Assembly (NCBI GenBank): GCA_037893225.1
Contig: JAZGUH010000182.1
Location: 1,302,001-1,366,000 of the forward strand
Direction: 5' to 3'
DNA: 64,000 nucleotides
Source: Hippasteria phrygiana
Taxonomy: Eukaryota; Echinodermata; Asteroidea; Valvatida; Goniasteridae
The position numbers were made by a program, and so were the translations under genes. This document shows positions 47,535-58,952 of this stretch, one piece after another. The notes beneath the pieces are model-generated. The model saw only the letters and a program-made list of their open reading frames with translations, searched no databases and was not told the origin of the DNA. Numbering within the stretch: position 1 is the stretch's first letter; each line of letters opens with the position of its first letter.

Positions 47535-48145
47535 AGGTTTTCCCGGCCAATTTCACCATGTTTTCCTTCATTTTAACGCCTGGCTCATTTGATTTATATT
47601 GAAATTGAATGATCACCCAGATCGTCATTCGACAATCAAAAATAATCATTCAATTTCACTATCCCAGCATTCTATCGTCTTTTAGCTTCACTCGTGCCTG
47701 TAAAAGACGCATTCAAATTAATAGTATCGTATTGTTCATTCTATTTCGTCTGGACCAGCAGTAAGGGGTTGATCAGGCCATTCATTTTCGTTAATTAATG
47801 GGCAAACGCATTTCACCTTTTTCCAAGCATCTTTTCCTGCATGTCCACATTCCTGCATGTCCGTATTCCTATAAAAGTCTGAGTTATCTCAACATAAATC
47901 ATATCTGACGTGTTCAATCCGTAAATGCACACCTCTCCTTCTTAAGTAAGTCTTCAGACAGATAAGATGGCGAGCCTACGGGAGTGGAAGTGTGATCGTC
48001 TGATGGAATCGGCCCAAGAAAACAAATTACCCAAGAGAAGTGTCCCCGATCGTACAACCATTGCCAAACATAATATGCCCCGATGTCTTGCACACGAAGA
48101 GATCGATGGGAGAATCAGAACGAAAAAGAACAGTATAAACAAAGT
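47535..48145 (+). repeat. dispersed repeat, plus-strand copy of the 32-kb inverted partner
   Basis: Matches the reverse complement of 31950-32530. It holds a frame of 72 codons at 47967-48185 (starting MASLREWKCDRLMESAQENK) that is frameshifted in the partner copy. No family recognised; the frame could be a relic of an element-encoded or captured exon. Confidence 0.65.
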
Positions 48146-48784
48146 TAACATGTCAACTTACAGATGCTCCTATGGTCAACCTTAAATCAAACAAAGATCA
48201 ACAGATAAAGAAAAAAAGCATGGTCATACGTCATAAGTATGCACACCGACGTTTGATGATTCAACCGTCAAAGGAGGTCATAAAACTCAATGTAAGAATG
48301 GAACAAATGAAGTCTTTAATGCACCAAAACAAAATAGAATGCCCATAAACGAAAACGAACATTAGGAACAAATCTCGGGTAAATGCCCAAACGGTGAAAA
48401 AGAAACCTTAATTTGATCAAATGTGTAAAAACCACGCGAATTTGAATGACAAATAACGAAAATTATTAGAAAAATTCGCAAATTGGCAAGGAAAACCTAT
48501 CTTTAAATTTGCATGTTATATCACTCCATCGAGAAACGTACCAGGGCTGCCCTCTTTGTGCTATTCCTTGCATGCAGTACAACCACGACCTTTTAATCTT
48601 TCAATTACACAAATGTTATTTTTAAGGGAAAGTACAATATGTCAAAGCCTGTGTAACAAATGGTCGATTAAAGGCGAAATTGTTATTTTTACGAGGTCAG
48701 CAGGGCACACAGCTTTCATCAAAGAGGGGTTATCCACAGGTGTTTCTGTAAACATGGTGAGCTGAGTTGGGTGTGACGTACAGA

Positions 48785-49030
48785 CTGCAGGTATGCTTTA
48801 CCGGTGTTATATATGAATATCCGACTCCCATGAATATCGGAATCTTTACCCATGATGCATTGCAACACAAATGCGTTTTTATGAAGAACCTATTTTGGAA
48901 ATGGCATAACCTTTAACCTCATCCCAACCCTAACCCTAACACTATCCTAAACTCTAACTCCAATCCTAACCCTATTTGTCCCCCTAATCCGCACACTCAC
49001 CCTCACCCTATGTTTCTCATTGTTTTGGCG
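48785..49030 (+). repeat. dispersed repeat with degenerate telomere-like tract, uninterrupted copy
   Basis: GAATATCCGACTCCCATGAA and TTTACCCATGATG lead into GGCATAACCTTTAACCTCAT and then degenerate CCCTAA-type units (48925-49005). The same order occurs at 55410-55930, where it is split by a MITE. Confidence 0.75.
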
Positions 49031-50426
49031 GGGCCCGAGCCTACTGCGTATGCGCAATAAAGCCAACATGTCTGATTTTCAAGGAGTTTGATAAATGTAT
49101 TCACGCGACACCGGTGTCGTGCCAAAAAGTGTAGGGTGCGAAATAGTGTCCGCTGTGCATGCGCAGTAGATGCCGGAACTATTTAACAATTAAACTACTC
49201 TTGTGACGTCACTCTATTCAAAAAAGTGTCGATTCTTTTTCAAGAATGTACAGTTAACTTAATTCATTTAAATCATCTCAAACCTCAAATCATTAGTAAG
49301 AATGGACACTTTTTGTTCCCTTGAAATCTTGACAATGGGTGTGAAAGGGAGGTAGTTTAAGGTGGACATTCTTTGATTGGAATAGGTTCGGACGCTTCGC
49401 GTCCTCGCTCATTCGAATCAAAGAATGTCCACTATTTCGTCGTTTCTCCTTAACGTAATACATGCATGCCAAATAGTGCCCGGTGCGAAATAGTGTCTGA
49501 GCGCAGTCATGCATAACATGCATGTGGTTGTGGATCCTTCTATAATTAATTTGGGGTCCAAAAGTGGGACATTTTTGGTGTCCCTGTTACATAGTGACAT
49601 GTATAAGATTTTGCAATTCAGGACACATTCTTTAATACCTTCCATCTTCAAGAGTGATTATGTAAAGCAAAGTATCTGCCAAACAAGTGTGACCAGTCAG
49701 GTTTTTTTCACCTGACAGGCCCCTTACATTGGTCATCTATTGATTAATATAAATACATACAAATGCTTTCACTTACCCTTGTTGTCTTTGTAATTGTATA
49801 CGTTCGTCACATGGTTGCATGCCCGCAAGCCAAACGCACACATAATGCCCGTTTAGCCAACGTGCTATAGCGCCCTCTCGCAACAGCGCCCCCTCGCGAC
49901 AATGTTGATATTCATAGTCACGGCGACGCCGCGGCGGGCGCAGACCAATACAAAAGTTTCAAGTGTACTTTTGGCAGGCGCAAACCCTCAGGTGATCATC
50001 GTACCATTTTGTCTTTTGTTAGTGTTTGATGGCGCGGCATAGAAATTTATTTTAGACACTCCGTCACACGAGTCCATCAGATACACATCGTCTGCACTCA
50101 CATATTTTATTCTGATTTGGGGTGCGTCTCTCTGCCGTTGTAGCGGACTTTTGGCGTCATTTCTACTACGTTTTTCTACCTTTGGCATTGATTTGAACGC
50201 TTTCACCAACTGGTAAGTGAACATTACAGCCAATTTAAATATTTCGTTCTATTTTTATGGACCTTTTCTGGAACTTGTTTAAAAGTTGTCGCCGATTTTA
50301 TTTCAGTATTTTGCGACTGCAGTTTTGACACAGAATCCTAAAAAATTATCACTTAATTGGGTGTGATCCCGGGCTATGCGGCATTCTGGGGTTGTGACTT
50401 CTGACTGGCGCCCACCCGATTAAAGA
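49031..50426. other. no gene seen; hairpin and short repeats
   Basis: A perfect 16-bp hairpin, TGGACATTCTTTGATT and its complement (49363-49378, 49416-49431). GGTGCGAAATAGTGTC recurs at about 49136 and 49482, and inverted at about 53865. No coding motifs. Confidence 0.5.
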
Positions 50427-50537
50427 TACTGGCAATTTGAGAGACCGCCAACATAGGGCAAGATAGCTCAGTTGGTAGAGCGCCGGTACGGTAACCCGGA
50501 GGTCGCGGGTTCGAATCCCGCCCCTGCCAGTTTCTTT
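50427..50537 (+). repeat. tRNA-derived SINE copy 2
   Basis: The better preserved copy: TAGCTCAGTTGGTAGAGCG (A box; D-arm GCTC/GAGC perfect) and GCGGGTTCGAATCCCGC (perfect T-arm, B box). The acceptor stem has mismatches and the anticodon loop lacks the expected T before the anticodon, so it is not a sound tRNA gene. Shares its leader with 45690. Confidence 0.75.
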
Positions 50538-51292
50538 GATCACTTTAAAAAGGTATTTAAATTTACCTAGTCAGTTTCCCCTTGTGAATTGTTTGACGAG
50601 TTATGAATTGGAGAGTCGTATCCTCATTGAGTGAACCCCACAATGTCGCTTCCCAGGTTGTATCGTAAATTGGGTTATTAACTTTAATCAACTTATTGAA
50701 TAATACAAGTTCTGGCCAAATCAATATAACCTATAGTAGTTATTTCTTTTACAGATTAACTTCCTGGTAGGCCTATGCCAAATCCAGGGTCTAGGCCGAC
50801 TTTGCTCTCTATATAGGCCCCTACAAGAAATTGCTCAGGTAATTCAATTATATAGGTATGCATATTAAAAAATGAAACAAAATCAGTACATTTGGATTAT
50901 TACAAGGTATTCAATTGTAATGTATTTATAATCTATTTGTAAATAGTTTTACTTGTACATTTTGTAAAAACTGATTGGTAATATATTTTCGTTACTTAGA
51001 CACTCAACTGGTATTACAACAAACTGGTATTACAACAAACAAATGTATACATCCATGCAAATTCAAATTAATTATTAAGATAATGTTTCATATTGAGTGA
51101 ATATTTAATTGGTATAATTTACTTATATTATTACAGATAACTGAAGAAATCTATTTTGACTGTCGTTCTTGTCTATATACATAATTTCACTTAAATATAC
51201 CCATACTCAAACTTTTGGCTTGTAAATAAATCCAATTTTGGCGATATACAAATTGTCTGGTTTCACACCCTAACATCATTCAGTAGTGCTAG

Positions 51293-51323
<31 letters not shown>

Positions 51324-52450
51324 CGAGAGTGGAGTCAGTTTTATTATTTGTCATCCATCTGCTCCATCAGGCTACACAAGTAAAAAATAGTGTGAAGTCA
51401 ATTTTAATGATACTTGATGGGAAATTACACAGGTCAGGTATAACAGGGATACCAAAAATGTCACACTTTTCACGTATGTTTCCTCCGCCAACTTAGTTTT
51501 GCTCATTGTGCAGATCTACAGTTTACCCTTTGTGTTGTACAAGTGACGTCCGATCAGTTTTTTTTTTAAGCAACGAGGCGCTTATTTGCGTTTGAATAGG
51601 CATATTGGTGTTGCGTAATTGATTTGCAATAGCTTTTTACAAGCAGTGATATTCGTTGATTTCCTCTATTGCTGTCATAGTTTTCAGGAGATTCTTTGGA
51701 AGCGGGGCTTTTACAAGAATGCGAATCCCATGGAAGTGAAGCTAACGACCAACTTGAAACCTTTCTGGTAATTACTAGTGTGCAAAGGTTTCTTTTGTCA
51801 GATTCACGAGTTCAAACCCGGTGTAGGCTGTGCTTCGATTATGTTGCAGCAATTCGGTCGATTCACAACTCGGTGCGCCGCCAGCGGCAACCGGGGAGAG
51901 GCCAAATTACGCAGTGCATCATGGGAAAAAGTCGACATCGCAAAACCGGAAGTGGGTGTCGCCAATACATCGACCGTACTTCTTACAGACATTAGACATA
52001 AGACTATCTCACAGACATTATTACCAATGGCTACGGCCCTTCACTGTAGCCTGTCAATGGCCAAATTCGAAGCCGTAGCCACAAAAGACCCGATCCGGGC
52101 AACGGCTTAAACTATGCGAGTGCAGCATAACCAGACTGTGAATAAACCAAACTGATACACCCGCAATAATACGTCAACATACGTGTTTTAGGTTGGACCC
52201 TTAAATTTATGGAATGACCATTTAATTGCATGTAAACGTACATGTGTAGATGTATAGAGTACCGAAGTGATGAGGTCATTGGAATGTTTGGAACCAGAAT
52301 ACTTTTGTTATTTTGTGTCAATGTGTTTTGATGACTGGCTGTTAATTAACAAAGGAACAGTCGAATAGTCCATTTGTTTGGAGCCAGTTGTGCCAACTGA
52401 CGTCAGACTTCGGTACTCTATAAATGACTAAGTTGCAAAAAATTGACAAA
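50538..52450. other. mostly unassigned; a possible exon at 51690-51766
   Basis: A C-run lies at 51293-51320. At 51689 a TTTTCAG acceptor precedes 26 open codons (DSLEAGLLQECESHGSEAND onward) that end at a CTG then GTAATT donor. This could be a small internal exon, but I recognise no family and find no joined partner. Nothing else in the stretch is supported. Confidence 0.3.
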
Positions 52451-52454
52451 ATTT

Positions 52455-52553
52455 GGCAGGATTGGACAGTACGGTATTTGGCAGAAATGGACAGTATTTG
52501 GCGGGGTCGGACAGTGGCAGGAGAACCGTTGGCAAGAATGGACAGTATTTGTA
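52455..52553 (+). repeat. degenerate tandem repeat TTGGCAGNANTGGACAGTA
   Basis: About four units of 22-28 bp sharing GGACAGTATTTGGCAG-like cores. Confidence 0.7.
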
Positions 52554-53543
52554 CGACGTCTTGACAACTCAATAACATGCCACGCAATAGGATACACACG
52601 CTTAAAGGAAACATGCTTCTCAAACTTACCGGATCACATTTTATTTCATAAATGAATTCATGTATATGTATTAAATGTGAATTAAAAGCCAAACTGGTTC
52701 AAGTGAAGTTTTAGTGCGATTATTTGGCCCCAAAAAATTGACCCCCCCCCTTTTTGGAATTTGTTGAGACTCAAATTGAGGGCGCTGTTCATGACGTAGA
52801 CCGAGGCGCCGAAATTCATGGATCGACTGGACCCGGTAAATGACGCATGTACACATATACACACTAGGTCTACACGTGCAATTTCGTAAGTTGCAACAAC
52901 TAACATCGAACTTACCCTGTTCTGATTTTCTCCCTTTTAGCGAAGGCTCCTCGGGGAATGGGCCGTTTAACTGCTTTCGCCTGTACCTTACTCACATCTG
53001 GGAACTTTGTTGGGATGGCAGTGGACTTGAGCATACTTTTAATGGTCATCCCATGATTTGAAAATACCAGTATCGAAACACGACGGCTCAAAGTGGTTGC
53101 TACAAACGCTGAGAAGCTGTCCAAATTCTCCGATATTTCCCATCAGTTGGAAATAAATGAAGGCTTACTCAATCCTTCGTTGTTTTGCTGCACCCAGCAG
53201 CCACACACCTTGTCGGCATGGCCAAAAAACACTATTTTTCCTTAGATTTTGGACGAAGAATCGTTCTGCACACACACGTACATGTACACTTAATGCATAC
53301 GCGTGATGAATGGGGCCGGCTCGCGCAGCAGAATTTGTAATGTGCCTCGATCTACGTCACACACTTATGTTAATAAGGGTCCCACTCAGGGGGCGGAGTA
53401 GCTTAGACAAACGTTTTCAAATTTTGTTTTTTCATATTTAATCTGGGAAATAATTGTATCTGTACACAAAATATCATTGTCAAGATAATACTTTATTGTT
53501 TTAAGCAGGAATAATGCAATATAAATCCTAAATCATGTTTCCT

Positions 53544-53772
53544 TTAAAACTTTGTGGGCACGGTATTTTACAGGAGACGTCGGGGTGTTGCAGCGGTTCT
53601 GGCAGCCAAACGAACCACTACAATGTGTTTGTGCAGTCAAGCATGACATAAACAATAATCCAACAATGGATTGAAAATGCACATTGCACAAACGGCGGCA
53701 AATGGCGTCATCCGGCCTGGTGACACTTTTTTTTACGCCATATGGCGTCATCCGTCGTACGCAAGGGGTTAA
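53544..53772 (+). mobile_element. piggyBac-type MITE, second copy
   Basis: Homologous to 309-597 throughout (ACAGGAGACGTCGGGGTG, ACAATGTGTTTGTGCAGTCA, GCGTCATCCGGCCTGGTG). The right end GTACGCAAGGGGTTAA is intact; the left end is decayed (TTAAAACTTTG). Lacks the 66-bp tandem duplication of the first copy. Confidence 0.75.
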
Positions 53773-55052
53773 CACGGATTTTGGCACGCTTTTGTAAATA
53801 ATGCGACATCATAGGCGCCTGACCAATCAGATGTAATATGTTAATAAGCGGACTGACAATTTCGCACCGGGCACATTTTGGCATGACTCGGCCAAGCACT
53901 TATTTTAGTGTCTTCCTGAATCTCTCACCAGGAAACTTACCGGTATTCAAGGAGGCCTGAGGAGAGGGGTCTATGATATGTACATGCTACCTGTATTGAA
54001 GACGAATTTATAACTACACTGGAGTCTATCGATTTGATTGTTGTTACCATTCCTGGACTTCCGTTGCCATGGTTTCAGGAATCTATTGTAGCGATTTGTA
54101 CTATATACATTTGAAAGCCCGCCATTTTGTATTTAGCAACGATGGGGAACACATTTTTTAGTCTGCTAGATACAGAAAAATCCAACTAAAATTAATATTA
54201 TGGCGTAAACTTTCTTAGCTTCAGCTACTTACATCTGATGAAGTAGCTGTAGCTACGAAAGCTTAATTACCGGTATGCCATACTTTAAATTTTAGTTAGT
54301 CTTTAGAGTGCTACCTTCAGTATTTATCTGCAATGATGATGAACATGGAAGTTAAATTATTACGTATTTTTACGTATTATTTGTGTCCTGAGTAGTTGAC
54401 AACATCTAAGGCATACCACATCTGTTCCTAAAGGAAGAAGAAAATCTGGAAGGATGACTTCCTGAGAATGGGGGAGGGGCTGCGAAGAAACCAATCAGCT
54501 TTTTAGTTTTCACAGTTTTATATGTGAAATAGGTCTACGTCCAAATGGCGTAGGGACATGCAGAAAGATGACCATGTCGTAGTAGGCCCTATATGGCTTC
54601 TCCGATGAAATGTATTTTACGTTTACAGGCATCGCTTGGGGTGATTCTGTGGACATATTATTCGTGCCACTGTCGACAAAATAGCGTCTCGGTCGGCAAA
54701 GTGCACGGTGTGCGACAGTACGTAAGTATTCTAAATATGGCACAAATATTATGGCGCCCTCAACGTCATGATACCCCCTCCCGCTTTTCAAACTATTTTT
54801 CGGACGGCAAATTGTTCGGGCCACCATTTGTTTTGCTCACACATACACCCCCATTCAAAATACTCCAGCGGCGCCCCTGTGCACGTTAGATGCTTATTGT
54901 GACGATTATTCTTAATTCGTATTATGGGCCTAAAGAAAACCATTGTGGTTTCCTTATAAATTTGAAAAACGTAGTCTTGGTGTTTGTCGCCAAAACAGGC
55001 AGAGATTGACATGATCCCAACTTATACGTCTGTGCTGAAATGCATGCTGTTG
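53773..55052. other. no gene seen
   Basis: Short frames only. An inverted pair around 54210-54275 (AGCTTCAGCTACTT / AAGTAGCTGTAGCT) could be a transposon end. Confidence 0.4.
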
Positions 55053-55406
55053 CAGGGGCGGATCTAGCCTTTCGTTTAGGGAGGGGTTGTACCCGCCTAT
55101 ACCGGTACAGCGTACAGTGTATGGACCAGCTTATCACAACTTTGCTCAGCAGCCCAAAGGGGATTGCCAGCGGCGGCGATTTCTCGTCAAGGTTGGGGGG
55201 GGGGGGGGGGGGGGGCGGGGGGCGGAGGAAAAAACACACTGGTGCATGTAAAAATCAATGACCCATGGCAAAATATTAGGGGGGGACACTGCCATAGCCA
55301 TCCCCTCCACATAAAATATTGGGGGGACATGTCCCCCCCCCGTACCCACCGGGATCGCCATCCATGGGGGTTGCAACCCCCACAACCCCCTCTAGATCCG
55401 CCCCTG
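55053..55406. mobile_element. MITE with CAGGGGCGGATC ends and 5-bp TSD
   Basis: Ends CAGGGGCGGATCTAG and CTAGATCCGCCCCTG are perfect inverted repeats; TGTTG flanks both sides (55048-55052, 55407-55411). The interior has a long G-run and matches 35385-35700. Confidence 0.8.
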
Positions 55407-55411
55407 TGTTG

Positions 55412-55940
55412 TCATATTAATATCCGACTGCCATGAATATCCGATTCTTTACCCATGATGAATTGCAAGACAGTTGTACTTTTATAACAAACACAATAGG
55501 CTAATTTTTGGTAATGGCATAACCTTTCAGGGGCGGATCCAGGATTAGTTGCAGGGGGTTCTGAAATTTGCCTAGAAAGGTGACTCCCAAAATGTTTCGT
55601 CTGCGAATTTTTTTTACAAGCGGGGGGGTGGGGGTTGACACACTTGATCACCGTTGGTGGCGCCATTTAACCTCTTTGTTTTACCCATAGGCAAAATATG
55701 ACCTGTAGGGTTTCTGCTTTTCTGGTTTGCATCTTTAGGCGTAGGCCCCTACAAGCAACAACAACAACAAAAGGGGGGGGGGGGTGTTTGACCCCCAAAC
55801 CCCCCCCCCCCCCCCTCGGATCCGCGCCTGCCTTTAACCTATCCCAACCCTAATCCTAACCATACCCTACACCCTAATCCTAACCATGATCTTTTTTCAC
55901 CTTAATCCTCACTATCACCCTTACCCTTTGCGTGTATTCG
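55412..55940 (+). repeat. dispersed telomere-like repeat, copy split by a MITE
   Basis: Homologous to 48785-49030: AATATCCGACTGCCATGAAT, TTTACCCATGATG, GGCATAACCTTT, then after the MITE CCTTTAACC and degenerate CCCTAA units. Confidence 0.75.
55528..55830. mobile_element. MITE with CAGGGGCGGATC ends inserted in the telomere-like repeat
   Basis: Ends CAGGGGCGGATCCAGG and TCGGATCCGCGCCTG are inverted; CCTTT is duplicated at both flanks (55523-55527, 55831-55835). The paralogous repeat at 48.9 kb has a single CCTTT at the same point, which confirms the 5-bp duplication. The interior matches 9235-9430. Confidence 0.85.
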
Positions 55941-56570
55941 AAACCCCGTTCTAGTGTTGAATGAACACACCAACAGAGTTTCGAATGACGAGAACCCACA
56001 CGCGAACGGTGTTCGCGAACAGGATTTTCACTTCAGACTTCTGGGAGTAGATGAAGAACGTCAAGACCAAAGATGGGGGAACTTAATTTTTGTAAAATTG
56101 GAAGCACTCATTTAGTCCAGGAAGAGTATAAATGATGTAACAAAATAATATGTTACGTGATCATGTAGGAGTGGGATTGTCTTTTATTTAAATTATTTTC
56201 GTAAGATCGGGAATGTTCCTTTCTTTTCATTCGAAGTATTAATACGGCGGCTGCCATTTTGAATTTTCGCCCTGATGCACTCTACACGGCACTTTGGCGT
56301 TCGTAATCGGCAACCCGGGAAGCATAATTATTTTTCCTAGGAAGGTTAGGGGCAATTATCATAAATGGGCGTATCTAGACCGCTATTACGATCATGCATA
56401 TTCATGATTAAGTTAATTTATATAATAAACATCGCACGCATTATTCAGACAACTATAAGGTTGAAGTAAAAATATTTTGTCGAGCTACTGTTGTGGCTAT
56501 ATTGGTAAAGCATAAGGCTTTTGACTACAGAGGAGTAGTATAGAAGGGCCGATACTACCCCACTTTCAAA

Positions 56571-56830
56571 ATTGCTGTATATACCCACACCAAATTTCTG
56601 TAAAAATTTGAAGAAAAAAACCCTAAAATCTCAAAACCTCAAATTTCTCTCTCTCTCCCTCTCTCTCTCTCGATTTCTCTCAAATTTCGCTGTATCTACC
56701 CACACCAAATTTTTATAAAAATTTAAAACAAATTGGAAAAATATAGCGTTCTAAGACTCTTCTGATTTTTATAAAAATTTCGCTGTATATACCTACAGCA
56801 AATTTTTGTAAAAATCGATAAAATCGAACT
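56571..56830 (+). repeat. tandem-like AT-rich units near the Polinton end
   Basis: TCGCTGTATATACC / TTGCTGTATATACC / TCGCTGTATCTACC followed by CACCAAATTT and TAAAAATTT occurs three times (about 56571, 56687, 56784), separated by CT-rich sequence. Confidence 0.7.
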
Positions 56831-56999
56831 ATTTTTCCTACAGCCCCACCTGTATCATCATCATCTTAAAATTCTCGTGCAAAAAAAAAAAAAAAACCAA
56901 AACCCCCAAACCTCTCTCTCTCTCTATATATATTTTAGGGGGCAAAAAAAATTAAATATTTTTTTTTTTTTTTAAATAAAATAAACATCTATTATAAAG

Positions 57000-57167
57000 A
57001 TGGAAAACAGAATGATACCAGCGATAGGCTACACACGTTGGCCAAAATACTGCTTGAAAAAATACATCGACAAATACACCATTACGTTGGGCCCACCAAC
57101 CGGACGCGATGGCGCATATATCAGACGAGACTTTCTATCGGCCATAAAAAAGAACGAGGGGATGTAA
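57000..57167 (+). CDS. short ORF with SAP-like motif, possible 5' fragment of the polymerase gene
   Basis: 55 codons from ATG to TAA. The core KKYIDKYTITLGPPTG followed by GRDGAYIRRDFLSAI matches two places in the polymerase downstream (IADKHIPLGDPTG and IADKHIELDEPTG, each followed by a conserved Gly, Ile, Asp and SAI). This suggests a repeated SAP-like, probably DNA-binding, module. The frame could be a separate small gene or the 5' end of the polymerase gene cut off by the 2.4-kb segment that follows. A GTAAAT at 57164 could act as a splice donor, but the phases do not fit the acceptors I can see. Function inferred from similarity within the element only. Confidence 0.55.
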   Translation: MENRMIPAIGYTRWPKYCLKKYIDKYTITLGPPTGRDGAYIRRDFLSAIKKNEGM

Positions 57168-57622
57168 ATGTCAGCCCCTGTTAAAATTCCCCCTTACTGC
57201 CATTTTAACACTTGGTCCGACAGGAAAAGTTCCCACGATTTCGAAGCATGGTCCACCTCTATGTTCCAGTAAATTTAATTAGCACCCAGTAGCAGATTTT
57301 ACCCCTAAGTTGACCAAGTCCATATGTGGCTAAGACGACCCCTTTGTCTCAACACAGATAAGTAATTGACCAGATGGGGATGTGGCCAGAGAACCCAGCC
57401 AACATGGCTACATTTTATGCCACTGGCTAAAACTGTTATGGCTGTCTGCCATTTTATGACCATGTCTAACACGTGTAGTCAGTAACTTTCTGATTGGCCA
57501 CTCTCCATCCCAAGGTGGAATATCTGCCTGGTTTCATAATTTTGACCAATGAGATTGTTCCACCGAAATGGGCAGAGCGCGTGGTCAAGGAATAATATTC
57601 CCCCCCGATCGCCGGATTCTCC

Positions 57623-57762
57623 TCAGAAAGCGATTAAGACCTCTGGTGAGAAGGCTGTTCAGATTGAGTGCCCGTTTACACTATTAGGAACGTTGTACTT
57701 TCCCTAAAGTCGTTTCTAATGATAGCCATTCTCACCCTCACCATTGTGCTCTGCTGATACAG
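57623..57762 (+). repeat. 140-bp perfect direct repeat, copy 1
   Basis: Begins TCAGAAAGCGATTAAGACC and ends GCTCTGCTGATACAG, identical to 58813-58952. Copy 1 is followed by GTAAGCC, a consensus splice donor. Confidence 0.95.
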
Positions 57763-58812
57763 GTAAGCCTATTTTCATTGTATAAAAGAAGTTTGTATTT
57801 CCTATTACCATTTGACTTATGTGCAGGACACTTTGTATTTTGAATTATGTTGACTCGGTTTGAGACAATCTCAAGATGGGTGGAACAACCCCAATATGAG
57901 TATATTGAGTCAGCATTCGTTTGCCTTCAGATATTAACCTTTTTGCCTTGTACCCTGTATTTACTTGTATTATATTGCTGATATTTGGTCGACTCTTGAT
58001 CGATGTCACTTTTGCTGTTATTTATTGACCGAAATTATCATGTTCGGTTTTGTATTTCATTGATTTCCCGATAGTATTGGAAGATCCATTTGTGATTGCC
58101 GATTACCATTCTGTTATGACTGCAGTATTCACTTAAATCGGTCACTATACTCTCAGTCCGTGTACAATTATATTTTCCTCTTGGTTGATTTCCGATTACT
58201 TTGAATATTCTTGTTGCATACTTTTTTATATGATACCTCGTGGCCTAAAACTTCGATCATTCGTATGACATGACCAATAATTCATACATGCACGTTTTTC
58301 CGTAAATTAACTGGTCTTGTTCACGAGATTTCCAATATTTTGATTGTCTTCCAAATTGTGTGTGTATAGGCCTACACATTACCTTCCTTTTCTGTTATGT
58401 CCCGTGACATCCCGCTGACTATTAATTGTGTACAGCGAGTGTGTACAAACCACATGGAACTTGCCCCAGGATGACCTTGAGTAAGGTTACCGCAATGCGC
58501 TATAGGCCAACACAATTGGGTTTTGGCCAAGTCAATTATTCCCTGATGTTTTGATTAGCATTTTATGGTATTTACCACTGTGCGGAGTACTGACCGTGGT
58601 TATCATGTTCTGGGTGAACTTTCGATCAATGTATAGTTATACTGAAAGTGTCATTCCACTGGAAATGTGTTCTGGGCGAACATCCCAAAAAGATATGCAG
58701 TTTGACCTCTTTCCTTTTTTTGTAAGCATTCTTTTAAGCGTTTCATATTTTAGTTAGAGATATTGCTTTTAGATTTTTAGTTCTGTATACAAATATGTTG
58801 ATCCTCGATAAT

Positions 58813-58952
58813 TCAGAAAGCGATTAAGACCTCTGGTGAGAAGGCTGTTCAGATTGAGTGCCCGTTTACACTATTAGGAACGTTGTACTTTCCCTAAAGT
58901 CGTTTCTAATGATAGCCATTCTCACCCTCACCATTGTGCTCTGCTGATACAG
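58813..58952 (+). repeat. 140-bp perfect direct repeat, copy 2
   Basis: Identical to 57623-57762 over all 140 bases, 1,190 bp downstream. Here the repeat is followed by AGAGTACTTTCC instead of the GTAAG donor. Confidence 0.95.

Noticed and set aside
47342..47649. Poly-Leu and poly-Asn frames
   Set aside because: Translation of the (ATT)n microsatellite.
48925..49005. True telomere or chromosome end (CCCTAA-like units)
   Set aside because: Units are irregular and short, and the tract is part of a dispersed repeat with a second copy at 55.9 kb.
50456..50530. Functional tRNA gene
   Set aside because: D-arm and T-arm are good, but the acceptor stem mispairs, the anticodon loop is abnormal and a near-identical relic exists at 45.7 kb, so a SINE is the better call.
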